From Beverwykella pulmonaria (taxonomy: Eukaryota; Ascomycota; Dothideomycetes; Pleosporales; Melanommataceae): a DNA stretch of 64,000 nt. The notes beneath the pieces were generated by a model. It was not told the origin of the DNA. It did not search any database and worked only from the letters and a program-made list of their open reading frames with translations. This document shows, piece by piece, positions 12,254 to 23,743 of the stretch (positions are counted from its first letter, which is position 1; every line of letters begins with the position of its first letter). Both the position numbers and the translations under genes were made by a program. The stretch lies in assembly GCA_001599595.1 (NCBI GenBank), contig BCHH01000003.1, positions 1,536,477 through 1,600,476 on the forward strand, written 5' to 3'.

Positions 12254-12905
12254 TTCCGAATGAGGGACTTGCGAGCAAACGGGGATATATCAAACTGTTC
12301 CTAGTAGTGAGAATCTGAGCGGGGCTGAGCGGGACTCAAAGTGAGAAGGTGAGGTGAGCAAGCCAGAATGCAGGGCAGACTTACTAAGTCATACGCTGCC
12401 CGCAGAACGTTACGCTAGTCTCTTAAGGTTGTAATGTACGACCACACAAATCTGTGCGCCAAACATTTGCAACAACTCTAACTAGGCTATTAAGCCGACA
12501 CAAACTGATGACCTGGTAGAATTCCTTAATCGCAAATCCAGTAAACAATTTCTGCGAAAGCTACGAAAAAGATTAGATCCAAACACACCGCAGCAGTTCT
12601 CATTCAGGCATATTGCCAAGAAATCGAACTTGAAGTTATTCGTTATTCGTTCTTTAGATACTCTAAGCGGGATGGTCTGAAGATGTGTGTGTATCCTGGT
12701 GTGATGTGTATGATGTATACAATGTACAGTTGATATATATATGATGCACAGACTGACTAGTAGTGGTGTTCTGGGGTTACAGATACTCTTGCCACTGTTA
12801 CACGGACCTTGTCGGAAATATATACTCTTGTATCCCGTCCGAATCAATCACTTTCCTCAACTGACGTTTTAGTTCATTCTTCGAAATCCATGCACTCACA
12901 CCTTG

Positions 12906-13440
12906 CTAGCCAAGGTAAAACAGGTCCTGTCCATCCAAACCACCTGTTCGTGTTGTGTCCCATTGTATCATGGTGAGATTAATTTTCGATACTGGGTAGT
13001 ACTTGCGGAAGATGATCTTGCCCGCATCGATCTTTTTTTGGAAGGAGACTGTAGATTTACTTTCGTGCCTTGTGGACAGTCCAGCGTCCTCCATCTCACT
13101 AATGAAATCATCCCAATACATAACCTTTTAGCGTTCTTCAGTAGTTTCCGGGAATTTGAATAGAATTACGTTAAAGGCACGCTTCGGTGCTGCGATGTTT
13201 GGGCTTGGCTGACTTGATACTGTCCCTTGGGTCAACGTTACTTCTGGTACTTGTAGTGTAGTGCTTTCTCCACGCGTTTTAGCTTTAACCTCAGTGCCTG
13301 GAGATAGTCCTTAGAATGAGTCTTGAGCGTAGAAGGTAATAGGAGAAAGGCATCATTTACCCTGCTGTGCCTTAGGGTTCAAGATAGTTGCAAGAATATC
13401 TTGTTTTGTTGATACGGGTCGGGATGAGTATTCGACATCC
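12906..13440 (-). pseudogene. Broken gene with a HicA/ipa-like C-terminal domain
   Basis: Minus-strand coding remnants can be read from 13440 (VEYSSRPVSTKQDILATIL) through KRAFNVILFKFPETTEER to YWDDFISEMEDAGLS, then KIIFRKYYPVSKI and a stop at 12906. The last part matches the pattern, known from fungal ipa-like proteins, of a small HicA-type fold (W-x-DF-x-x-AM...AGFS...IxFHxPHPxxKI). In-frame stops and a frame break just before YWDD mean that no intact protein is encoded, and the Gly-Arg-Arg-Leu-Asn-Lys segment expected after the PHP-like region is badly altered. The family call is from memory of the motif and is tentative. It could instead be a fast-evolving multi-exon gene. Confidence 0.45.
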
Positions 13441-14112
13441 TTCCAAAGAATTATACGCTATTGGTCCAAGCTATGTGGCTAGATTGAGTCTGAAGCATAA
13501 ATAGGCCTTCTGTCCCTACCCCTCTGTCTCTATGAATGAATCTGTCTCATTTACCATAAACACTATCCCTCTTCGCCTCCTGTGAACGCCGCGTTCAGTC
13601 TAACATATCATACTATCATTTGGCTCAACACATCGCTAAATGGAAAAGTGGATAGTATTGCACAAATCTATATGACTGAAGATTGTCAATTTAAAGTATC
13701 TTAGGGAATCTGTAGTTATAAGCAGGGGTGGTGTATGAAGATGTGTATTTTGTGTGTGTATGTGTGATATATGTGAGTGATCTGTCCTTAGTGAGGTACG
13801 ATCAGCTGAGCTAGATATATAGTACAGTAGATGAGTTAGTACTACAGCGGCATCCTGCTTACAGTATTGTCATATTGTGAACCTCTACTTCCTACTATTT
13901 GGGGGTCATACAGCACAATAATTTAGATATCTCTCGTATCCCCGCGCACTGGTCAGTATTGGATGGCTGTGCGATATTTTGTGTGACCTCGGTGGAGGCT
14001 GTGCAAGGTCATGCCTTCTTGGCGGAGAGGCGCGATATATTACTAGAGAACCTAGAGGCTAGCCTGAAGATTCCCTCCCGAAAGCGAGATCCTGAACGTG
14101 CGAGCAACCACC

Positions 14113-15854
14113 ATGGCGACTAGGACTATGACTGGATCGCAAACAGGGACGCAGACCCAGACAAGTACATACGAACCAATTGTGTTTCGTCGTGTACAAA
14201 CACAACCGAGTCGCAATCAGCAAGCCAACACAGCCCAAAGCACATTCGAAACGACATCTCAACGGGACGATGGTATCACGATCCAGGAACACACGGAGGC
14301 GAACGCTTATTTAGACAGGGTTGTAATGGCGGAGAGGGGCGAAACGGGTAGCTCTGGGCAACAAACACTGCGACAGCTCTTAAGAATGCGCACTCGGGAG
14401 ACATCGGTTGGAATTAACGTTTTGGTCCTCGAGATTGATGAAGGTCATCGGGTGCGAAGGTTTAAGACACTGGACGCACTTCGGGCGTACCTTCGTTCCA
14501 TATCTCGGACGCGCAGGGTATTCGTCGTCTCCGAAAAAAGCCTCAATGACAAGGTGGTAGGATTGCTAGGAAACCGGCTTGAGTTAAATCCGGATATGTT
14601 CGCGATCCACTTCCAGCAAGGAGAAGACCCTCTAGAGTTATCGCTCCCTTCAAGCGTGGTCAACCGCCAAAGTCTTCGATTCGAATATTGTCGTGGGGAG
14701 GGAAAGGGCACTAGGAACGAACGACTGTCTATATGTTTCTCGCAGAGAACCGAAAACACCTGGACCGGTAAGTTGACCTATTTTGCCTCCGTGTAAGGTA
14801 TGAACTGTCGACAATGAGCAGGGGTGATTCTGCTGAACGACTATGACCTTGAAGCCGAGATGGCAACAGCTCTAGACAATCGATTGAGAAGTCGGCAACT
14901 GAACCGGACGCCGGCACTCTCAGACGCAATTGTGCAGTCTATTCTTTCCTCGATTTACGTGGATGGCAAGGCATCTGGGTCTTTGGGAGCCGTATCTACT
15001 CGATCTTCCCGATCCTTGTATCGCAGTATGCCGCGATGGTCAATAGACGGAGCTTCCGACCGGGTGATGTAGCTGAGATGCGTAAAATACGGTGTCACAT
15101 TCAATCAATGCTTGGATTTCTCAAGGACTGCAAGATACTTCAAACCAGGGTTGACCCGCAAATGAAGGTTGATCTTGACCTCATCAATGGTGATATATCA
15201 TTCTTGGATGGCCATAGCCAGGCCGTTCAAAGACAAATCGAAGCCCCACAGTCCCGAAAATTTCTAGGCAATCCATTTAAGCCACAAGTCTCAGGGGCCA
15301 GACAGCACCAGGGATCTCAACAAAGTGGTTCACCTTCTCAAAATGCCTCATCCTCGCAACACGAACGACTGCTCGCATCTGGATCACAGGCATCGGAGTC
15401 TCGGGCCCCACAGCAGACCCCGCCAAATGACCCGTCACCCGAATACTTAGGTGACGGTGATGAAGCCGAGGATATTGAGTTAGGGAGAACTGACCGTTCC
15501 ATAATCGATGACAAAAGGTACCCTGTCACTGCTGGTGTCATGGCCCCAGGTGTTGCAAGTACTGTTCCTGGTCCCGGCCCGCCAGGAGATGGGAGATATG
15601 ATTACTTTGCACGACATATTGAGTCAAAAGTCGACCAGATCGCGTACATGACCAACATACTCTTTTCGCTGACGTTTATTGCCACAATTTACGGCATGAA
15701 TCTTGATATCTTCACCGATGGAGGCAAGGTGCGGTTGGTGAAGTTTCTGGCGACAGCAATTCCTTTTTCTTTTGCGGTTTTCTCTGTTACGTTTATTGTC
15801 CCCGAGATCTTCATGAGACGCCGTGGCCGCGAGGTCAAATTCAATCCCAATTGA
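14113..15854 (+). CDS. CorA-like divalent-cation transporter-type membrane protein
   Basis: A three-exon model closes in frame: 14113-14767, 14822-14958 and 15027-15854, 539 residues. Introns are 54 and 68 nt; the second donor (GTGGAT) is weak, so that junction is less certain. The N-terminal half is soluble (TWTGVILLNDYDLEAEMATAL). A charged coiled-coil-like stretch and a long Ser/Gln/Pro-rich linker follow, then two closely spaced C-terminal membrane helices. The first ends in Tyr-Gly-Met-Asn (the GMN signature that forms the ion-selectivity filter of CorA Mg2+ channels), and the second is FLATAIPFSFAVFSVTFIV. Fungi hold many CorA-like proteins with divergent N-termini and unproven transport. 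Conservation of GMN suggests a cation-channel fold. A transposase fragment lies directly beyond the 3' end on the opposite strand. Confidence 0.68.
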
Positions 15855-15869
15855 TGGACTTGAAGAGTA

Positions 15870-16303
15870 AGCTCGTTTATATAGCGTATGAGGTCCTCTG
15901 TGTCCTGTGCCTTCAACAAATGTTGTTTTTCGTAGCCCTCATGCCGGGAGCTAGTGATGCCCTTCTCTCGCCGCCACACAGTCGATTGATGAGACTTTAA
16001 CTTTAATAGTGGCTCATTTTGTTCGTCTAGTTGTAGCGAGAAAATGTCTTCAAAAAATCTTTGTCTATATTCATCGTGGTTGTTCAGTTATTACTTTTGA
16101 AGTTTCTGGTGTGACCACATTTTGTTGTTGCATAAGCGAGTCGGTTGCGTAAGCAGGTGGGCACCTCTACCCTGCACCCCTCGGTGACGGCGCGACAGCG
16201 TATTGCGCTCAACACCGTACTCTTTGGCAATTTTTGTATAATCAGGTTTTTCTCCAAGCCTAAGCGATTTTAATGACTCCAGGGCGAGCTTCATTGGGTC
16301 CAT
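15870..16303 (-). pseudogene. Fragment of a pogo/Fot-type DDE transposase (N-terminal HTH)
   Basis: The peptide starting at 16303 (MDPMKLALESLKSL...KIAKEYGVERNTLSRRHRGV) is the psq-type helix-turn-helix found at the N-terminus of fungal Fot/pogo-superfamily transposases. A second piece in another frame, EKQHLLKAQDTEDLIRYINEL near 15880-15940, is the next part of the DNA-binding region. Stops and frame changes lie between them and no DDE catalytic domain follows, so this is a dead remnant abutting the CorA-like gene. No terminal repeats were recognised. Confidence 0.7.
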
Positions 16304-16703
16304 ATTGGGTATTCTATGTGTAAATGGCTGGGCCCTGGTTATGTGGGATCCGAGGCGAGCCGAAGGCTGCTTCGACGCCTGCTGCCTTTTGTACCTTGCT
16401 ATTGGGATGGGTGGCGTTTAGCTAGGCCACAAAAGACGTAGTTGGCGTCCAAGCAAGCCTCTGCCGTCTGAGCCCGCTGAGACAACGTTAGGTGGGCCTG
16501 AGCATTAGCTGATTCAGGACGGTATAGGCTAGCTTACGTTTTCCTTTTTTTGAGTTGCTGTCTACAAAGTCCGAACCTTAATAACTCTTTCCCCGCATCG
16601 GTGAAGTCGCCGCCCACACGTCCATCCGCAGCTGCCTTTCATTTCCATCGCTTGAACACCAACCATACACAAAACCGCTTGTCTCTGACGCCGATTTCGC
16701 GAT

Positions 16704-17452
16704 ATGGCAGACGAAACCCTGTGCTGCGAGACTTGCAAAAAGACAGAATCCGAAGCGCCAGACCTCAAAGTCTGCGCAAAATGTAAAAGGGCCCGCTACT
16801 GCTCCCGCGAATGCCAGAAAGCAGGCTGGAAGACCCACAAGAAAATTTGTGCAAAAAATGCACAGGACGCTGCCAATCCCCCTCCGGAAGCCACCAACCG
16901 CAGCCCATTTACTCGTAGTACGAGCAACGAGATTCCTCACGTCAAGAATGTGGAAATGCAGATCCCAACCCATTCACCCGCCTCGACAACAACACATATC
17001 TCCACGACCGCCCGGAGAAGGACGTCTACAAGCTTCTCATAGACTCCTTCCGCTTGCGTCAAGCAGACGATCACAATATAGAAGGCGAAGCTGACTCCGA
17101 CGGCATCTATGGCGGAGCTCCGACTTCCCTCCCCGGATTTCGCAGATATGTGAAACTGGCGGCTAAACGACGGAACCTACTCCCTTCTTGGTGGAACAAT
17201 GAAAAAAAGAAAGAGTGCGAAGAATTTGGGTCTGATGCGAGCACTTGGTCGAGCTTGGCGGACAGTGTGGAGAAGCAGGATATCATCCAGCATTATGGAG
17301 ATAACAAGATGCCGATGCAATTGAGGATGCTGGCGGAGATAGTGTACAACAGGGGCCCTGGAGGCCAGGATGGGACGGGTATGAGGCGAGCAATGATGAA
17401 GATGGAATCTAACGATGGAGATGGGATGGTTATGTCGATGCTATCGCTGTGA
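16704..17452 (+). CDS. MYND zinc-finger protein
   Basis: Exons 16704-16914 and 16962-17452 join across a 47-nt intron and give 233 residues. The N-terminus carries a canonical MYND finger, with C-x2-C (CCETC), CAKC, a YCSREC pair, and H/C in KTHKKIC, at residues 7-50. MYND domains bind Pro-rich partners. The body (TYLHDRPEKDVYKLLIDSFRLR, then GFRRYVKLAAKRRNLLPSWW) is shared by a common group of fungal MYND proteins in the nucleus or cytoplasm with no settled role. Without the intron the frame shifts after SPFT, so splicing is needed. A GTGAGT at 17450 may start another intron that would replace the last residues with a short Gly-rich tail ending near 17548. Confidence 0.82.
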
Positions 17453-20120
17453 GTCTTCTTGAAAAGTCGAGATGGATATGTGTGCGTTCAGAAATTGTCT
17501 CAGAGAGGAAATCTCTGGAATGAACGAGGCGGGACAAGGCGGAGGAGTTTGATTCTGTGACGGCGTCGTAGGGGGAGTATTCGGTCGATGCCGAAGTCAT
17601 TGGCGTTGACTACTGTCATGAGTTTTGACAGGTCTTCGATGGGTTCTTACCGCCACGGCTTGAAGGCAGATGACGAGAGGCAGGAAGGGTTAACAGAGCG
17701 GAGACGAGAGCGACTAATACACCCTGGTTTTCTGTGTACGCGTTACAAGTTGCTCGATATCCTGACCAGTCCGGGTTACCTTCATTTCCCACCCTACCCA
17801 GCGCTTGCCAGGGAAACGAGCTTGTTAATGCAATCAAACGCCAGGTGCCATATGCATGTGGGTCCTAGTGGTGTGATTTGGGTATATGTGGTGAATCATT
17901 GTTGATGGGCGTTTCCTAGCCCATAAAGAGCCGGGCTGGGTCTAACACTACATCATTTGGAAGTTCAGGCACTGCGGTACTCTATGCTCGAAGCGTGGCA
18001 AGGTGTCATCAGTAAGTTAGTATCTTATGATATAATAACCTCCTTAAAACTTATCTTTTATCTACACAACAAAAGATGGCTCCCCTTACGCTGCGGAGGC
18101 GGAGTAATTTTGTGGTACTGATGAAGAGTAGGAGAAGGTGTTACCGCCTCTAGAAAGCACATGACTTGCAGCGGGCTCCAAAATGGTGCACATGTCGGGG
18201 GCCAGAGCAAGACCCGAGGAAGCGAAGATCAGGTACAACCAATACAGGGTGGCCCGAAATGGGCCCCAATGGCCAGTCATAACTGACCCTGGGCATATAC
18301 ACAACCGCCAAATCCCTCATCATCGATATAGTACCATCGAAAGCATACTCTCGTTAAACCCCTTTAGAGGCACTTTAGACCAGTAAATATGCATGCAATA
18401 GCTGCGTTAAGTCTTAGAAGAAGCCAAACTGTCCTTGAAAGTCATAACATTTGCTCTCATAAGTAGCAATGCACATAATAACTTAACACTAAGAGTATAA
18501 CACATAGCGAAGATATGAAGTCTTCCAGTCTGGAAGTTACTAAACCAGAGGTTATCAACGATACCCGTCTCCAGCTAAGTTTCCCCTCCCTCGTGGTGGC
18601 GTCGGGACAGCCGTCGCCCCAAACAGGCCGTCCGTTATCAATCGTCTCGGCATATCTACCACGGAAAGAAATCAGAAATTAGAGTTATATAGGAGACAAT
18701 GTTACAAGCTGCTCCAAGCAAGTAGATCGATCTCACTTCGCATCTATTCCACCAGCGCCTGTTCCACTATCTCATATCCATGTTCATCTGCATGGCTCTC
18801 ACGAAGTTGGATAACAACCTGGCGCATTAGAGCCTAGCATAGTTTGCAATATTTCCATCTGTCTCCTTCAAACAAGTGCTTGGCGCGAAAGAGGCACATC
18901 TCACTCTTAGCCTCACGAGGATATTCTAGCTTCACATTAAGGTCCAAATAGCTGTCACTGTCGCAAATATCTACCGCGGGGGCCGCATTTCCGGGGAGTA
19001 GCTGGCCGTGTCAGTACGGATGAGAGGCATGAGAGGCGCTTTTAAGGTGAAAGCTCTATGTTTTGCACCGCGTTCGTTTCTGTGATTGTTTACTACGTCA
19101 TACCTGAGCTGCGATTGAATGTCTAAGACGTGGGAGATATCCTAAGTCTTGTGAAGCCTTGTAAACATTTTGATGTGTACAAGTGTTGCAGGAGCACGAT
19201 TGGCGTTGCCAGGCCCAAACCATAGAAGCACCTGACATGACCTACTATATGGCCCCATGAGTTTTACTTGACGTCCATGCTCTTCAAATCATCTTGATTA
19301 ATACAAAGCAGATCGACTTCGGGGAATGGATAAACAAGTCCAGTTCGGCAAACCTCCGGTTCGCCTCTGCGAATTGTAATATATTTAGGAACCTACCATG
19401 GCATGCTTCATCGAACACAAGCGTGCGTATTGCTCTCAGGGGAAGCCTGCAATTCCAAAAGTCGTACTAGTCGAGAGTAAGGTTGTGACAAACATTAGAA
19501 ATACCTCAGAATTTAACTTGGTAGCGCTAGTAACTGATTCGCCGACAACTGGTAATTAGTGTAAGATAGTGGAAATCATATGGCTGAGCGAAAAATGAGA
19601 GAACGTATTAGGGTCGGCAATCAAAAAAACATTTCAAATCTAACCATGGAGATATACGCATTGATGTAGTAACTAACTATTAGGGGTGTTGTTGCGACTT
19701 GTTGTGGATTGTAAGACTTTCCTAACTAGGTAAGGTACTCGGCACTGGCTTTACTTCGCCTCATCAAATTACGAGTCGCCCACTATTCGATAATCTTCGC
19801 CTCATTGATGCACGGTGCTCGAACCATCAATGCCCTACGGCTAGCAGAAGAGACAGGCTAATTCTTAGTGTCGATATGTACCTACTCTTCATGATTATTC
19901 CAAATATTTGCTCAGTATCCAACACTAAGCTTAAGCACGGTCCCACCAAAGAAGAGATATAAAGGGGACTGATAACTGTCGTTAAACCTATATGTTCCTC
20001 TCTTCGTCTTCCAAACAAACATACTACCTTTCTATACGTCTTAGCTCTTTCTCTACGAAATAACTCCTCCTCAGTGGTATAAAAAGTCTAGTGACTTTTT
20101 CTTTACATTCAGCAACAACA
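17453..20120. other. Long intergenic region without supported genes
   Basis: About 2.7 kb in which every open frame is short, unlike known domains and without a consistent splice pattern. AT-rich stretches with many stops dominate 18.4-20.0 kb. Just before the cupin start the sequence has a TATA-like element (GGTATAAAAAG near 20075), which fits a promoter. Nothing else is supported. Confidence 0.4.
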
Positions 20121-20975
20121 ATGCCTTCTACAATCTCGAAAGCCCTCGTAGCCGCCTTGGCCTTCGGTGCCGCACACGCATTACCCAAACAGATGGCACC
20201 TAAACCACGCACGGCTGCACCGTCACCCCTCCCTAACCCTATGGGCAACGGCCCAACCGACAATACTGAACTACTTGGGAAGCTCATAACCGATCCAACA
20301 GCTATCATGCGCTTCCAGAGGCTACTCACTAACGGGGGACAACAACTGATTAGTGGCGAAGATCTTGTTAAAGCTACCGTTTTTGACTTCAACAAAGGCG
20401 GTTTCCCGGTCCCAGGCTCACAAGGAGGCACCGTCGCTACTGTAAGTGCTCAATGTATGTGCCTCGTTACGTTTCAACTAACGTCATTTTAGTCCAATAT
20501 TGAAACCTTTCCTATTCTCTTTGGTTCAGGCATCACTACGAACGTCGGATCCTTAGGCCCCTGCGGCGTGGTCGTCCCACACGTCCACCCCCGCGCCAAC
20601 GAGTTCTTTGTTGTGGTAGATGGTGAAGTTGACTTTGGCTATATGCTCGAGCTTGGACTTTTGAAAAATCAGGCCCCCAACCCGGAAATCACTGGCAAGT
20701 TGACCAAATACATGGGTACCTTATTCCCACAGGGTAGTATCCACTACCAGATCAACAATTCGCTCGACTGTAAGCCAGTGACTGTACTTGTTACTCTCAA
20801 CTCCGATGATCCTGGTACGACAAGTGTTTTGCAGGCGCCGTCAGGCGGTAATGCTACCGTCGTTCCAAGGCAGGTTGATGGAAAAGATTTCGATGTTCTT
20901 CGCCCGCTCCTTCCTCCTCAAATTGTCAGCACCGTTGACAAGTGTCTTGCGCGCTGCAACATTGCTAAAGTGTAG
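20121..20975 (+). CDS. Secreted cupin (spherulin/germin-like)
   Basis: Exons 20121-20441 and 20493-20975 join in phase 0 across a 51-nt intron and give 267 residues. The ATG at 20121 was chosen over one 30 nt upstream because it gives a clean signal peptide (PSTISKALVAALAFGAAHA). The germin-type cupin barrel shows motif 1 as PHVHPRANEFFVVVDGEVDFG (His, His and Glu metal ligands) and motif 2 as GTLFPQGSIHYQINN (last metal His). Such fungal proteins resemble spherulin-1A of Physarum and plant germins. They are extracellular manganese-binding proteins, but oxalate oxidase or other activity cannot be deduced. Two Cys near the C-terminus (CLARC) may form a disulfide. Confidence 0.88.
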
Positions 20976-21599
20976 ATGACGAGGGCGGTGGAAATAATTC
21001 GGTTGTTCAAGGGGAAACTGTGTAGACGAGTGCGTTTTCTATATTTTAAAACTGTCGTTACCGTAGTGTCGGCCCATTCATCAGTGTTGGGCCAGGCGTA
21101 AAGAGACTTGTGTAGTTCTGGGGTTGCCTAGCAATACATCGCAATTACATAAATGATCTTGTTTGATCTTTAGTCAGTATTCAAACCTGCGCGCAAATTT
21201 CCTGCAAACTCCTGTGTATTAACCTAATTCAAAGATATTTTCATATTCAAGGTTCCTGTGGACATTGCATTAGTTTTCATCTTCTACTTATGCGTTGAGT
21301 CTCCACAATCTAACTCCCTTACATGATTCCCCTTTCTACCCTGAAAGGTACTGGGCAACACTACTAGTGCAGCATTAAACATTTTCCATCACGCATCCTT
21401 GTTGTTATAGCAATAATCTCTACACATTGTGTGCCGTCTCTATTTTGATAGAAAATTGTATTATCTCTAGCGTGTCTAAACCATTTAGTTGGAAAGGGTT
21501 TCCAAATCCTCTAATTGCTGTTTGAGTCAATCTATATTAATAGTATTTAAAATACTTCATTATATAGTTTATTCTTCTATTACTCCTATAGTATTTTAG

Positions 21600-22040
21600 C
21601 TACACTAAGATAGAGAGAGAAGAGGTACAAAGAGGGATTGATTCTGTCGGGAGTATATAGAATGTGGGAATCACGTGTTGATGTATGGATCACGTGTGGA
21701 GGTACCAATCACGTGTGGACACGTGGGGCACTAGCCATACTCGGCTAGTGCACGCGACGGTGAGGTGGATGGTATTCCCTCTGCTGCACCGCTTCAAGAT
21801 AGACAGACACAACGATTTATTACCCCCTTTGAGAACACCCATTGCTATTGCAATAGCCCTGTGAGACCAACAGATTCTGTATACTGCGGGTTATAGTCCG
21901 GGCGCAGGCCAAGCTCTAGGCACCGCGCTATGCTATAGTTTGCATGCAAGCCGTGCACTCATTTAACTTACAACGAGCCTTACGAGCAGCACCGTTACAT
22001 TATACCCCTCTAAGTAAGGCTCGGTGTGAAGGGAACACTT
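21600..22040. repeat. Repeat family B, copy 1 (host of a nested solo LTR)
   Basis: The stretch before 21645 (GAAGAGGTACAAAGAGGGA) and the stretch after 21877 (GAGCAGCACCGTTACATTA, CCCCTCTAAGTAAGGCTC) match the corresponding parts of a second copy at 26.07-26.24 kb. The two halves are parted by the solo LTR at 21645-21872. The unit is probably itself an old LTR; its outer limits are not clear. Confidence 0.55.
21645..21872 (+). mobile_element. Solo LTR, family A, with 5-bp target duplication GATTC
   Basis: The 228-bp element begins TGTCGGGAGTATATAG and ends GAGACCAACA. It is flanked by GATTC at 21640-21644 and 21873-21877. It shares its start, CACGTG-rich body, the block CCATTGCTATTGCAATAGCC and its end with the elements at 59342-59516 and 63425-63621. 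The size, TG...CA ends and 5-bp duplication identify a solo LTR left by recombination of an LTR retrotransposon. Confidence 0.88.
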
Positions 22041-22074
22041 TCAGGGGATAGAGTGAATAGGTGAGCCAGGGATA

Positions 22075-22260
22075 AGTAGGCACAATTCATAGATAGAGGC
22101 AAGTCAAATCCTTGAGCATAGGGGGTTTGAAGAGACTATGTATGTGCTGTGTTGCGTGACGCGATGAGCAGCACACTATCTTTAAGCCGCAGAGGGACCT
22201 CCACAGGAGGCCCTTCGGAAAACAGAAGTATCTCTCACAGAAGTACTATAAACAATTACT
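22075..22260. repeat. Repeat family C, copy 1
   Basis: The string of phrases TCCTTGAGCATAGG, GGTTTGAAGAGACTATGTATG, GCGTGACGCGATGAGCAGCACAC and GGACCTCCACAGGAGGCCC recurs in degenerate form near 25.25-25.39, 30.75-30.91 and 58.15-58.41 kb. It is probably a degraded LTR. The ends were not found. Confidence 0.5.
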
Positions 22261-22995
22261 TTAAATACTCTAACTTATAAGAAGATTTTATAAATAAATG
22301 GATTGTTCTATTCATGGTTAGGCTGCCCAGCACCTTATCCACAAGACTTCTCGTGACGAGATATCTCAGCCTCATCACATCCACTTCATGTGAGCTCATC
22401 TCATCAAGCCTCTCACGCGACGCTTGATCGATGATTTGAATCACCCACACGCCGTCCCTTTCAGCGTTAATATTTTTTTTTTAAGATAGCATCTCCCAGC
22501 TTCGTCTCGGTCTCCGTTCAGGCGGACCAACACCTCACTGATTGATAGGCCTGTCTTGCCAAGCTCACGGCAAGCTTCAAGGCAAGCGCAACACTCATGG
22601 GGCCTATCACGAGCCTGAGTACGATCGGTCAATCACGTGAGGCGAGACGAGCTCTGGCCCCCAATACAAGCGTTCCAAAACCAAACTACCTACTTCCTGC
22701 AGGCCGGAGTGATCAATAGAATAGCAATAACATTCTACTAAATTATTATAATTCATAATTTTACCGTCATAGAGATGTTTAACATTATAATACTACATTT
22801 TAGATAAGTGTTGAAGGCTGCCGCTCGTTTGTGGAGTACGTTAGTACTGATGGTTGCCGTTCTTTGACAATTGTCAACCGTTGCTAGGACACTGTGCAAA
22901 ATACTAACATAGCTTGCATTTACCCATTAATAGTAAGTTCTGTTAAACCTAAACAAGTCTTGTAGAGGATCTTATCCTACGCAAACATTTGATGA

Positions 22996-23743
22996 CTAGC
23001 CCTGCCAGACCTGATCAACCAGCGGCATTTGTAAATGTACCGCAACAGCATTCGTATCAGGGGCATACGCAACGCCTGACACCGTGTTATCGCCCCTCGT
23101 ACATCTGTCCATGATTAAACCAGCAGCGCGGGCGATATTGTTGCTGCAAGCGTATTAGGAAGATATTCGCCATGGTTCAAAAATAACTACCATTCCACGT
23201 TCGAAACGAAAAAAAGAAGGAACAAGTGGAAAGTGAGTTTGAGGGGAAGGAAGGCTTACCACCAGGTAGAAGTGGATGAGCCAGAGGTCCCACGCACGGT
23301 CACGATTTGTGCTTGGTACCATGTGCATAGTGCCCATCCTGAGTATCCATTTGTGAGGGGGCAGTCTTTATTCTTGGCTGCCAGATAATTAATACACCAC
23401 ACGGCTGCAGGTACGTCTGCGGGATATTGCCCGAGTTGCTGACAGGAGCCAAACGTTTGGCGCTTCTCAACGTTCGTGCTTCCTAAATAGCGGATTAATT
23501 GGTGGGCTTGGATAAATGGGGGCAATTGGTGGGGGGGAGGGACGGACGGGTAGTGAGGGATGCGTTGAATGCTGCGACTGCTTGCTCGGGTGAGAGAGCA
23601 GTGGAAGGGTCCGCGATGATAGTTTCAACCCATTCTGCGAAGGAGAAGTCTGAGTGTATGATTTCTGAGTTCGGTTCTGGTGTGGGTGTTGCAAAGGTCA
23701 CGGCTACAAAGGCGAGTGTTGCAAGGATAGAGAGGGGCTTCAT
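22996..23743 (-). CDS. Small secreted six-cysteine protein with a propeptide and Kex2-type site
   Basis: Three exons close in frame: 23743-23548, 23482-23260 and 23143-22996, giving 188 residues. The protein starts with a clear signal peptide (MKPLSILATLAFVAVTFA). A Pro/Glu-rich propeptide follows (TPTPEPNSEIIHSDFSFAEW), then a Lys-Arg site (VEKR) near residue 70, which a Kex2 protease could cut. The mature part has six cysteines (GSC, VWC, KDC, ALC, TWC, DRC), enough for three disulfides. I do not recognise the family; the layout fits secreted antimicrobial or effector-type fungal proteins. The first intron uses a weak donor (GTCCGT) but is needed to keep frame. The second and third exons read cleanly to a stop. 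It sits in a repeat-rich region. Confidence 0.65.
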
